Assembly (NCBI GenBank): GCA_964017155.1
Contig: OZ024860.1
Coordinates: forward strand, 50,776,858 to 50,840,857
Source: Oasisia sp. SBJ-2009
Lineage: Eukaryota; Annelida; Polychaeta; Sabellida; Siboglinidae
Length of the DNA: 64,000 nt
Reading direction: 5' to 3'
The position numbers and the translations under genes are program-made. Of this stretch, positions 26,601-40,700 are shown piece after piece (the stretch's first letter is position 1; every line of letters starts with the position of its first letter). The notes under the pieces are model-generated. The model did no database searches. It was given only the letters and a program-made list of their open reading frames with translations, and was not told the DNA's origin.

Positions 26601-28756
26601 TGTTGAAGCCGTACGCTGTACTGAGATTGGAGTGTGACTGGGGATCATGTTGTAGCCGTACGCTGTACTGAGGATGGAGTGTGACTGGGGATCATGTTGT
26701 AGCCGTGTGCTGTACTGAGACTGGAGTGTGACTGGGGGATCATGTTGTAGCCGTATGCTGTTCTGAGACTGGAGTGTGACTGGGGATCATGTTGTAGCCG
26801 TATGCTGTACTGAGACTGGAGTGTGACTGGAGATCATGTTGTAGCCGTATGCTGTACTGAGACTGGAGTGTGACTGGGGATCATGTTGTAGCCGTGTGCT
26901 GTACTGAGACTGGAGTGTGACTGGGGATCATGTTGTAGCCGTGTGCTGTACTGAGACTGGAGTGTGACTGGGGGATCATGTTGTAGCCGTATGCTGTGCT
27001 GAGACTGGAGTGTGACTGGGGATCATGTTGTAGCCGTATGCTGTACTGAGACTGGAGTGTGACTGGGGATCATGGTGTAGCCGTATGCTGTACTGAGACT
27101 GGAGTGTGACTGGGGATCATGTTGTAGCCGTATGCTGTACTGAGACTGGAGTGTGACTGGGGATCATGTTGTAGCCGTATGCTGTACTGAGACTGGAGTG
27201 TGACTGGGGATCATGTTGTAGCCGTACGCTGTACTGAGACTGGAGTGTGACTGGGGGATCATGTTGTAGCCGTATGCTGTACTGAGACTGGAGTGTGACT
27301 GGGGGATCATGTTGTAGCCGTATGCTGTACTGAGACTGGAGTGTGACTGGGGATCATGTTGTAGCCGTATGCTGTACTGAGACTGGAGTGTGACTGGGGG
27401 ATCATGTTGTAGCCGTATGCTGTGCTGAGACTGGAGTGTGACTGGGGGATCATGTTGTAGCCGTATGCTGTACTGAGACTGGAGTGTGACTGGGGGATCA
27501 TGTTGTAGCCGTATGCTGTACTGAGACTGGAGTGTGACTGGGGGATCATGTTGTAGCCGTATGCTGTACTGAGACTGGAGTGTGACTGGGGGATCATGGT
27601 GACAGCGTCCCACAACCCCAAGGAGGACAACGGCTACAAGGTGTGTACTTGACGTCAAGTTTTTTCGAGACTTGTTAATTTTTGTGTAACTGAATTCAAA
27701 AATCTCAGTAATGGCGGATGACATTACATATTGATTTTACGATTTCCATGTAAGGGCACTATGTATCGAGTATTCAGTGATCAGAGCTGAGCGCTGTAGC
27801 ACTAATAATGTACCTTACAGAACTCCCAAGAACTAATGATTCCAACAAATTCATGTTACTGAAGTACAACCTTTTTCATTGCAGGTGTACTTTGCCAATG
27901 GAGCTCAGGTAAGTGAAATGTAACTTCTTGGTCAGTGTACACTGTACACCACACTCAGTGTACACTTGTCATACACCCAGCATACACTGTGTGTACACTA
28001 TGTACACTTGTCATACACCCAGCATACACTCCGTGTACACTTTGTACAGTTGCCACAGTTGAGTTTCTATAGTCAGTTTAGTATGAATTAATGTTTGCAG
28101 ATTTGGATTTGGATTTCCCCCTACAATGTCGTAAGATCACAACAGTGGGTTTGTCTGTCATTCCCCAATGACAGAATTTCCAATAAATGGCATGATACAG
28201 GTTTTTGGAATCGATGAGGACATATGTAGTGTTGAGTGACTAGATGTGATGTATTTATGCAGTATGGTTGCCATGGTATCGGAGCTGTCAAATTATGACA
28301 GATGTCATTTCGAAGGTAGATACAGGTGTCATTTTGATTTGGCAAACCGGTGTCTGGTTTTAGCAGAACTGAAGGCGTATCAAGTCAGATTGGATTGTGG
28401 GAAATTGAGTTGTTAGAATTTCGCAAATGTTATACAACACTTGTGTGAATGAAGGCTGACTGATGTCTGAAAATGTGAATGCTCTAGTGTAAAAAAAACT
28501 AGTAGCAAATGAAGGAAATGTTATAATGGCTGCCTATGGGAAACTCAAATGTGGATGTTTGTGTTACATTACTGCCATCGATCTAGGGAAGATGGGATGA
28601 TAGGTAAAGCATGCAGTTCTAGTCACAGGGCACATGCTCATTGAGCCTTCTTATGTCACAATGGAAAAATATGAGGGACGGTTTAAAACATTGGGGGATA
28701 TACTTTTATATATAAGGCTGAGAGTGATAACCAGGGTAGGTGGAAGACATCGTAGG

Positions 28757-28793
<37 letters not shown>

Positions 28794-31700
28794 TGTGCAG
28801 CCATATTGTCCCGTGGTTGGTTGAAGGTCTCAGCATGCTGCTTCCACATCTGCCTATCTTGCACTATCTTCTGCCAGATGGTTCCCTTCCAGTAGTTGTC
28901 TAGTTCGTCTCTCCACTGTCTCGCCAGCCTTCCTCTAGATATTTTCCTTTCAAAGGGTTTCCAGGCGGTGACATGTAGTGTCAATTGTTTATCTCGTATC
29001 CTGCTAAGGAAGAAGATATTCACTGTAGACAGGAGCAGACATGGGGTCAAATACATTTGTATTTGAAAGTATTTAAATACTTTTTTTTAAAGTATTTGTA
29101 TTTGTATTTGACATTTAGGAATTGAAAGTATTTGTATTTGTATTTAAATACTTTCCTAAAGTATTTGATATTTCAAATACTTTTCAAATACTTTTTCAAA
29201 TACTTTTTCAAATATGTATACTACAGTCAGGGACTAAGTACTTAATTACACAGCTTAGCACATATGGGCACCAGTAAACCCTGGCCACCAGCTAGCTAGC
29301 CAATTCCCTTTGAGTGATAGAGGAAGAAGCCTGGCACTGGTTTATCAAGCCCTTTGTTCAAGCCAGGTATCTCCAATTAAATAAGCCACAGTGGACTTTG
29401 TTCAAACATCACTGAGCCCAGTGTGCAGGGCAGCCTAATTGATACAGATGATAAATGGAGAACCCAATTCAAGTCAGATCTTGTTAAGTGATCCTCAGTG
29501 AATGAATGGAAAGCTTGGCTGTGGGTTCTGTCCACATTGCCATGATTGTGTGAAAAGGGTGTGGAGGAATGATTAAAAGGAACATTGCATTCAATTAGCT
29601 TGCAGCAGGACTTTGCACTATCCCATATAAGTACTAACTTCCACCATCCTGGGTGATATAACTGACAATTTTAGAAGTATAAAGGTGGAATATTATTTTA
29701 CATTATTTAAATATTGAATAACAAACCTTAAAATTTATATATAATAATTAAATAATTGTGAAGTTAACCAATAACTGTTTTGTAGATAAATTATTACTTA
29801 TTGATAGTACATGTGTAAATCTAATTTTATGCAGAACTGTTAATTACTCAGGTTTATATATATTTTATTGAAACAATTATTTTCATTTCTAGAGAAAGCA
29901 TCACGCAGCATATGCTGAAACTCAGGCTTCATCGTTTTGTTTCTTTTACCTATATAGTAATATATTCTGAAAATGAAAAGTATTTGAAAAAGTATTTGAA
30001 ATACTTTTCAAAAGTATTTGTATTTGTATTTAAATACATTTGCATTTAAAAGTATTTGTATTTGTATTTGTATTTGAATCCCTCAAAAGTATTTGTATTT
30101 GTATTTAAATACATTTCAATGTATTTGACCTCATGTCTGGACAGGAGTTATAAATGTTGTGATGGGGGAAGATAGATATTTAGAGTGGCTGAAATATCTT
30201 GTTTGTGAGAAGATACTGTGAGTGAGATATCGCAGCTGAGTGAAAATATCCAAGATAGGTGAAGATATCCAGGGTGAGGGGAGATATCCAGGGTGAGGGG
30301 AGATATCCAGGGTGTGGGGAGATATCCAGGGTGAGGGGAGATATCCAGGGTGAGGGGAGATATCCAGGGTGTGAGTATATCCAAGTGTAAGTCAGACTGG
30401 TGTAGTGGTTTATGAAATGTGACTGTTGAGCAGATAATCCCGCCCCACGACCGCGGGATCGCGGAGGAGATCCTCCTCCACCTGGAGCCACTCGCCTCCT
30501 CCTGGGACACGTCCCTGGTGGAGTCGAGTGCTCTCAGAACAGATCCTTACAACGAGATCTGGACGTCTTACATGGAAGACTTGAAGAAACTCTCCTACTA
30601 CAGGTAAGACTAGGTATTTATCCTTAAAGCAAAATAAAATTATTAGAAATTATATAGAGTACAGCATAAGTAACATAGCAAATGTCTTTTTAATACATTA
30701 TCTATTTCTTTCTTTTTTTGTAACATTAGGTAATTGAATTGACCTTGTGTGTTTTAGTGAGGCCAACTCTCGGTCCAGCCTCGTCTTCACCTACACGGCC
30801 ATGCATGGCGTTGGGTACAAGTTCATCATTCAGGCTTTCAAGGTGTTTGGCTTCAAGAGTAACTTTGTTCCCGTAAAGGAACAGGTATGTGAACTTGTGA
30901 AGGTGTTGCCCTCGTGTGTCTGCCATAGGCCAGGGATAAGATACTGGTTCCGTTATCCATTGGCACCCTGTGTCTCCCTCTTGTTACCCAGTTCTTTCCC
31001 AATCCTGGTAAATCTTCCTTTTCACTTCCCTCCCAGTCGAGGTCCTCATCTTCTGTTCTCTACTCACAACATCTGATAATTTTATTAGTCACCTATCGAT
31101 TATTTGTTCCACATCTCCAGCCCACCTTATGCCACTACATGTACTCACTTATGGCACTCCTTTCTTATGCCACTTATCACTTATGCCACTCCTTTCTTAT
31201 GTCACTTCTCAATTATGCCACTCATCACTTATGCCACTCCTTTCTTATGCCACTCATCACTTATGCCACTCCTTTCTTATACCACTCATCACTTATGCCA
31301 CTTCTCAATTATGCCACTTCTTTTTTATGCCACTCCTCACTTATGCTACTCCTTTCTTATGCCACTCATCATTTATGCCACTTCTCAATTATGCCACTTC
31401 TTTCTTATGCCACTCATCACTTATGCCACTCCTTTCTTATACCACTCATCACTTATGCCACTTCTCAATTATGCCACTTCTTTTTTATGCCACTCCTCAC
31501 TTATGCTACTCCTTTCTTATGCCACTCATCATTTATGCCACTTCTCAATTATGCCGCTTCTTTCTTATGCCACTCATCACTTATGCCACTCCTTTCTTAT
31601 GCCACTCATCACTTATGCCACTCCTGTGTTATGCCACTCGCCACTTATGCCACTTCTCACTTATACCACTCATCAACTATGCCACTCCTCATCAGTCTCT

Positions 31701-34700
31701 TGAACCTTTCTTTCGCACCAGCCTCCTCCCTCAATGCCCCAGTTCTTCACTTCTGTAGCTCTCCTCACACTAAGGTGATAAGTTGATTTCCTGTTCTGTA
31801 TATATGGTAACGAGAGTTATTCTTTATACACAGGTCTGAAATAGATAATACCAGTTAAAATATAACGTTAAAATACAGGTAAATTTCGGCAAATAAATCA
31901 GTATTTTATCCTGTCTTCTTATCTGTGTTGAGTGTGTGAGATAGTACAGCAGCAATCACATCATGAGTCTGGTGGAGGAAGGAAACTGTAATCTGTAATG
32001 CTGAGTTGTAACAAAATGTGTCACAATGGACGGTAATGATTCATTCGTCAACATGACTGTCAACTGTCCACCTCTATGTCACTGCCCTGTGACAACTGTC
32101 CACTTCTATGTCACTGCCCTGTGACAACTGTCCACCTCTATGTCACTGCCCTGTGACAACTGTCCACTTCTATGTCACTGCCCTGTCACAACTGTCCACT
32201 TCTATGTCACTGCCCTGTGACAACTGTCAACGTCTATGTCACTGCCCTGTCACAACTGTCAACGTCTATGTCACTGCCCTGTCACAACTGTCCACTTCTA
32301 TGTCACTGCCCTGTGACAACTGTCCACTTCTATGTCACTGCCCTGCGACAACTGTCCACCTCTATGTCACTGCCCTGTGACAACTGTCCACTTCTATGTC
32401 ACTGCCCTGTCACAACTGTCCACTTCTATGTCACTGCCCTGGGACAACTGTCCACTTCTATGTCACTGCCCTGCGACAACTGTCCACCTCTATGTCACTG
32501 CCCTTTGACAACTGTCCACTTCTATGTCACTGCCCTGTGTCAACTGTCCACCTCTATGTCACTGCCCTGTGACAACTGTCCACTTCTATGTCACTGCCCT
32601 GTGACAACTGTCCACTTCTATGTCACTGCCCTGTGACAACTGTCCACTTCTATGTCACTGCCCTGTGACAACTGTCCACTTCTATGTCACTGCCCTGTGT
32701 CAACTGTCCACCTCTATGTCACTGCCCTGTGACAACTGTCCACTTCTATGTCACTGCCCTGTCACAACTGTCCACTTCTATGTCACTGCCCTGTGACAAC
32801 TGTCCACCTCTATGTCACTGCCCTGTGACAACTGTCCACTTCTATGTCACTGCCCTGTGACAACTGTCCACTTCTATGTCACTGCCCTGTGACAACTGTC
32901 CACTTCTATGTCACTGCCCTGTGACAACTGTCCACTTCTATGTCACTGCCCTGTGACAACTGTCCACCTCTATGTCACTGCCCTGTGACAACTGTCCACC
33001 TCTATGACACTGCCCTGTCACAACTGTCCACTTCTATGTCACTGCCCTGTGACAACTGTCCACTTCTATGTCACTGCCCTGCGACAACTGTCCACCTCTA
33101 TGTCACTGCCCTGTGACAACTGTCCACTTCTATGTCACTGCCCTGTGACAACTGTCCACTTCTATGTCACTGCCCTGTGACAACTGTCCACTTCTATGTC
33201 ACTGCCCTGTGACAACTGTCCACCTCTATGTCACTGCCCTTTGACAACTGTCCACTTCTATGTCACTGCCCTGTGACAACTGTCCACTTCTATGTCACTG
33301 CCCTGTGACAACTGTCCACTTCTATGTCACTGCCCTGTGACAACTGTCCACCTCTATGTCACTGCCCTGTGACAACTGTCCACTTCTATGTCACTGCCCT
33401 GTGACAACTGTCCACCTCTATGTCACTGCCCTGTGACAACTGTCCACTTCTATGTCACTGCCCTGTGACAACTGTCCACTTCTATGTCACTGCCCTGTCA
33501 CAACTGTCCACTTCTATGTCACTGCCCTGTGACAACTGTCCACTTCTATGTCACTGCCCTGCGACAACTGTCCACCTCTATGTCACTGCCCTTTGACAAC
33601 TGTCCACTTCTATGTCACTGCCCTGTGACAACTGTCCACTTCTATGTCACTGCCCTGTGACAACTGTCCACTTCTATGTCACTGCCCTGTGACAACTGTC
33701 CACCTCTATGTCACTGCCCTGTGACAACTGTCCACTTCTATGTCACTGCCCTGTGACAACTGTCCACCTCTATGTCACTGCCCTGTGACAACTGTCCACT
33801 TCTATGTCACTGCCCTGTGACAACTGTCCACTTCTATGTCACTGCCCTGTGTCAACTGTCCACCTCTATGTCACTGCCCTGTGACAACTGTCCACTTCTA
33901 TGTCACTGCCCTGTGACAACTGTCCACCTCTATGTCACTGCCCTGTGACAACTGTCCACTTCTATGTCACTGCCCTGTGACAACTGTCCACTTCTATGTC
34001 ACTGCCCTGTGACAACTGTCCACTTCTATGTCACTGCCCTGTGTCAACTGTCCACCTCTATGTCACTGCCCTGTGACAACTGTCCACTTCTATGTCACTG
34101 CCCTGTCACAACTGTCCACTTCTATGTCACTGCCCTGTGACAACTGTCCACCTCTATGTCACTGCCCTGTGACAACTGTCCACTTCTATGTCACTGCCCT
34201 GTGACAACTGTCCCACTCTATGTCACTGCCCTGTGACAACTGTCCACCTTTATGACACTGCCCTGTCACAACTGTCCACTTCTATGTCACTGCCCTGTGA
34301 CAACTGTCCACTTCTATGTCACTGCCCTGTGACAACTGTCCACTTCTATGTCACTGCCCTGTGACAACTGTCCACTTCTATGTCACTGCCCTGTCACAAC
34401 TGTCCACTTCTATGTCACTGCCCTGTCACAACTGTCCACTTCTATGTCACTGCCCTGTCACAACTGTCCACTTCTATGACACTGCCCTGTCACAACTGTC
34501 CACTTCTATGACACTGCCCTGTCACAACTGTCCACTTCTATGACACTGCCCTGTCACAACTGTCCACTTCTATGACACTGCCCTGTCACAACTGTCCACC
34601 TCTATGACACTGACCTGTCACAACTGTCCACCTCTATGACACTGCCCTGTCACAACTGTCCACCTCTATGTCACTGCCCTGTGACAACTGTCCACTTCTA

Positions 34701-37700
34701 TGTCACTGCCCTGTGACAACTGTCCACTTCTATGACACTGCCCTGTGACAACTGTCCACTTCTATGACACTGCCCTGTCACAACTGTCCACTTCTATGTC
34801 ACTGCCCTGTCACAACTGTCCACTTCTATGTCACTGCCCTGTGTCAACTGTCCACTTCTATGACACTGCCCTGTGACAACTGTCCACTTCTATGTCACTG
34901 CCCTGTCACAACTGTCCACTTCTATGACACTGCCCTGTCACAACTGTCCACTTCTATGACACTGCCCTGTCACAACTGTCCACTTCTATGTCACTGCCCT
35001 GTCACAACTGTCCACTTCTATGTCACTGCCCTGTCACAACTGTCCACTTCTATGACACTGCCCTGTCACAACTGTCCACTTCTATGACACTGCCCTGTCA
35101 CAACTGTCCACCTCTATGACACTGACCTGTCACAACTGTCCACCTCTATGACACTGCCCTGTCACAACTGTCCACCTCTATGTCACTGCCCTGTGACAAC
35201 TGTCCACTTCTATGTCACTGCCCTGTGACAACTGTCCACTTCTATGACACTGCCCTGTGACAACTGTCCACTTCTATGACACTGCCCTGTCACAACTGTC
35301 CACTTCTATGTCACTGCCCTGTCACAACTGTCCACTTCTATGTCACTGCCCTGTGTCAACTGTCCACTTCTATGACACTGCCCTGTCACAACTGTCCACT
35401 TCTATGACACTGCCCTGTCACAACTGTCCACTTCTATGACACTGCCCTGTCACAACTGTCCACTTCTATGACACTGCCCTGTCACAACTGTCCACTTCTA
35501 TGACACTGCCCTGTCACAACTGTCCACTTCTATGTCACTGCCCTGTCACAACTGTCCACTTCTATGTCACTGCCCTGTCACAACTGTCCACTTCTATGAC
35601 ACTGCCCTGTCACAACTGTCCACTTCTATGACACTGCCCTGTGACAACTGTCCACTTCTATGACACTGCCCTGTGACAACTGTCCACTTCTATGTCACTG
35701 CCCTGTGACAACTGTCCACTTCTATGACACTGCCCTGTCACAACTGTCCACTTCTATGACACTGCCCTGTCACAACTGTCCACTTCTATGACACTGCCCT
35801 GTCACAACTGTCCACTTCTATGACACTGCCCTGTCACAACTGTCCACTTCTATGACACTGCCCTGTCACAACTGTCCACTTCTATGTCACTGCCCTGTCA
35901 CAACTGTCCACTTCTATGACACTGCCCTGTCACAACTGTCCACTTCTATGACACTGCCCTGTCACAACTGTCCCTGGCTCTACATAGAGACTGCTCCATG
36001 TATTTGTGTCCACCTGTGGTGTGATTGTACACTCACGTGGAGCCTGCTCATGTTTTTTCAACTCCAGGTGGAGCCTGATCCCGAATTTCCGACTGTGAAG
36101 TTCCCAAACCCAGAGGAAGGGAAGAGTGCCTTGGTAAGATACTAGCCACTAATAATTAAGTTATGTTAACTTATTATTATATGTTAATCTTTCCTCTACT
36201 TGTGCTATTATTTCACTCCTCCTATCATATATATATATATAGCAGACACAATCCATTCTTGTGCCAAGAAATACCCGTAGTAATTTGTAATTAGAAGTCA
36301 GCTATGTTGAACATAGGAAACTGTTGAACACCAAAAAGTGTTAAGGTCAGTTTAACTCACCAAAGCAATGTTGAAAGTAAAGCTTGTTTTGTAACTGGAT
36401 GTTATGTTTACAATTTGAACATGTTGCAGAGATGAATCCTTCAAATTGTGAACAGTGTTACGGGTTTACTAAACATAATTTCATGAGAAGTATACCATAA
36501 CTTTATCTATTACGGTCTCAAGAATATGTTATTAAATAACCTACTACCTCTGGGGTAGCTTCGATTAACCAGCCTCTGTTAGGTGGCAGCACTTTAGTTC
36601 TTCACATCTGCCTAGGAGAATAATGCTCTGCCAATGTTGCCACCAGGGCGGCCTTACCCCAGAATAGGGTAAAGGCACTGATTGGCTCTCAGGCTAACTA
36701 TGCAATAAAACTAAAATGAGAATATACTTTCATTAAGATAATTCAGTACTGTTAAAAGTATTCAACATTAAATTTATATTAGCATAAAAAGAAACAGAAA
36801 TACAAAGTCACCGGACTGTCTTCTCAGCGAAGTCACACAGCCGAGTAAGAGTCGGTTAAGCGAGGCTGTGACCAGACTGTGTTATTTTAGTATGTATACA
36901 GTGTGTTTAATTTATTCATATTGGCACCAAACCAAAGTCACACACACCATATTATAATTGAAAACCTTTTCATGATATATGATAACATTCAAGTTATTAG
37001 CAGTGAGGTTGTTGACACTGTTCTGTGGTGTGGTTCCCCAGGAGCTGGCAATGGGAACAGCCAACGAGAATGGAAGTAAAGTCATCCTTGCCAACGACCC
37101 AGATGCCGATAGACTTGCTGTGGCAGAGAAGTCAGCGAGGTAGGTGCATACCTTCCCATCATGCACTTGGGTGTTTGCCAGTATCAGCGCATAAGGTTAG
37201 GTATTTCTTAGTGCTTATTGTATTTTAATTTGTTTTTATCTTATTTGATTTTTCTTGTAAGTTTTCTTTGTTTCATTTCTGGAGGGTCCTTTCTCATGCC
37301 TACACTGATCAGTTCCCCGGATTGTAACGATTAAAATAATAACTTTGCTCCATAGACGGGTGTAAACCAATCTACGATTGTATATACAGCATACTGTCAC
37401 ATTGATCATCACTTCAATAATAAAGTCTTTATTTTTGCACATTAAAACGGCAATGGTACAGTTCGTTAAAATACAGTAACATTCATAATAATAATAATAC
37501 TGTTGATATCGAATAAAACAGTCATATTAGCTGAGGATGCATTTGACAAACCAGACTGTCACACATGACAGACGCGTCATACCTGTTGTCACATTCATTT
37601 AACATTTGGTGATACATTAGCTGCACAGCTTAATATCGGTGATGAGTGAGCCATAGCTTTATTTCTGAATCTGAAGAATCTTTGCTTTAAAGTCACCAAT

Positions 37701-40700
37701 AAAGGCAAACTATTTGACAGTAATGCTACAACATCACCGTGTGTACGAGGAGCTAGTGTTCCCCACGCAGTGCTAATAGTGCCAACTCTTACTGTGAGGA
37801 TCCCACTGGTAGTTTGTTCCCTATAGAGGCTTGTGTTGTGCTATTTCAGTGGTGATTGGTTAGTGTTCAGTGGCGTACAGTTGGGCGCCCTATTGTGTTG
37901 GTGGATGATTCGCACATTCAAAGCCCACCACAAACACGTCCAGGGTAAGACGCCCCGCCCCGCCCCGCCCCGCCCCGCCCCGCCCCGCCCCGCCCCGCCC
38001 TCCACACGTGTTCTCCAGACGTCTCCCTACTGCTTGTGCGCCAGGGCCCAGTTTCATGGAGCGTACTTAAGACGTCGTAGCGGGCGATAACCAGTGGAAA
38101 GCCTAAAACAGCGTAAAGTTGCGCTAGTTATGTTCATGAGTCTGCTCCATAGTTGCACTTAACTGCACCATGTAACTTTACGCTAGGTGAAATATTTACG
38201 GTATGCTCCCGAAGTTGAAATATGTATGGTATGCTCCCGACACGCCCACTCTCAACATAATTATTTTTAATGTTAACACTGGATATCCTTTACGTTCATC
38301 ATAGCTTTCCATTTGCTATTCGGACAACAAAGGTGGCAGCTAGAAAGAAAAAGGTTGTTCAGACACAGTACAAATACAGGGATTCCCCACCGCGACCTAA
38401 CTAGGTCAATTCTGTTCAAGGCCGATTTAGTTATGCGACTGCTAAATTGGTCTCATGAAACCGGCCGCATGCTACATTAACTACTCGCTGTTAGATCGCA
38501 TAATTGCACGTAAAGTTACACGGCTTTATGAAGTTGGGCCCAGGCCTTTATGGAGTGTATTAAGTTGTGTAGTTCAAAGTTGTTTGTTCTGCCTGTGTTT
38601 GTTGGCACAGTTTTGTTGGTATTAATACATTCAACAGACAGAGTCTGTGTGTTTAAAACTAGCTTTTTTTTACGGACATGTGACAAATGCCAACATGTGA
38701 CGGACTGCGCGAACATATTTAAATCATGCCCTCAAATTCTTCACATCAAATCTGCTTGAACATGTTTAAATCATTAAATATTCATATCAAATCAGCTTTT
38801 AATGTCTGGTTATTTGGGTGTTTACTGTTACACTACTATTCCATTTTAATAATTTATTTATTTTATTATGTTATTATAGATATTGAATTTTTTTATTTCA
38901 CATTTAATTTAATTTATTTGGTTTAAAATTGTTGCTATGTTAGTCTCATGTAGTTGATTTGTATTTTTATACAATATTTCATAGTCACAATTATATCACT
39001 AAATTTTATTTTATTTGTGTATACATAATTTATATTATTTAATAGAAGACAATCTAATCGCTTTTGAACAGAGTCATACTCTGGAGACAGGTGTTTAAAT
39101 AATGTTTATTAATATTATTCATTGGTATTTACGAACAGGACATTTACTACATCAGTTGTTCTTAGTGTCACTCGTGGGTGTGTCAGAAAAGGCAACTTCA
39201 AAACAGAAAGTGCAGAAATATTATTTTACAATTTAAGCATTTCGCAAAGGCAAGTTTCACATTTTGAGGACTGGTTTTGGCTTATTGAATGCAATTTCCG
39301 AGGCTGTATATTGCATTTATTTTACTATTAAAAACAACAAATATATATTAATAAATTATTACAAACAGGCATTTAATTATTTATTTCTGGCTACTAGAAA
39401 GCAAGTACCCTTAAATTATCTGCACTGTTGTGATAGAGTCATTTGATTTGTTAGTACAACACAGCAGCACTTCATAAAAGAAAAAAGTATTATTCTTTAA
39501 AATGTGCATTATATTCAGAAATCAACTCTGCATAAAGCTGTTGTTTCCCAGGGAATCCAAATGTGGCAATTTTTGAATGGGTGAACTTGAAAGATTTTAA
39601 TGGGTTTACTCGATTGTTTTCCCTTCCAGCGTGGTAAGTAAGCACCACAAAATGTATTTTATGAAATGCCTTATAGCAATTTTTATTCTATATATGCTAA
39701 CAATGTACATTAATATATTCAAACACTTTCTGTGTGCATCTTTGTTATATATAGCTGCCACCATTCAATAGCACATTACTTTTTAAGTACATTTCTGTGC
39801 AACTTCAACAGTTTATAAGGGGCAATTTATTCTGAACATTGCTTGTAAATAATATTTTACTTTCTGCTAGTACCTGTTCACATTTGCTTCCTTGTGTTGT
39901 CTTCAGCATGCTTTCACTTTCACTTTCGCTTTCAGTTTCACAGATCACGTGACAGGTGCCAGGGCTGATCCTGTAATATCCTGTCACTGTCTCCATTCTT
40001 TTAAATGTTTGCACTTGTGACAGATTTGTTGACTCCTTCACATTATTTTGGTATTTGCTCTGTCATAAACACCGGAGCAATTTTAGCTTTCTGTATAGAT
40101 AATCTATATATCTGTATTTGATTTCCTCGCTAAGGCATTGGCTAAACACACTGACAAAGTTTGAGGGTCACCAATGCAACGATGTCACCATCCAGTGAAC
40201 ATGGGTTCCATGTATATTCAATTAATTTTATTGTCCTACGAAGGACATTCGTCACACAACTTATGATCGTATTTAAAATATCTAAAAGATTGTCACAGAA
40301 GGGACATCAAATGCAAACTGTAACAGCAATAAATCTGACAAAGTAACAGCAATAAATATGACAATGTAACAGCAATAAATATGACAATGTAACAGCAATA
40401 AATATGACAATGTAACAGCAATAAATATGACAATGTAGCAGCAATAAATATGACAATGTAACAGCAATAAATATGACAATGTAGCAGCAATAAATATGAC
40501 AATGTAACAGCAATAAATCTGACAAAGTAACAGCAATAAATATGACAATGTAGCAGCAATAAATATGACAATGTAGCAGCAATAAATATGACAAAGTAAC
40601 AGCAATAAATATGACAATGTAACAGCAATAAATATGACAATGTAACAGCAATAAATATGACAATGTAACAGCAATAAATATGACAATGTAACAGCAATAA

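Noticed and set aside
25405..27724. Minus-strand frames [16 protein letters not shown] repeated
   Set aside because: Antisense of the exon 6 acceptor array; 48-bp units are simply stop-free on that strand.
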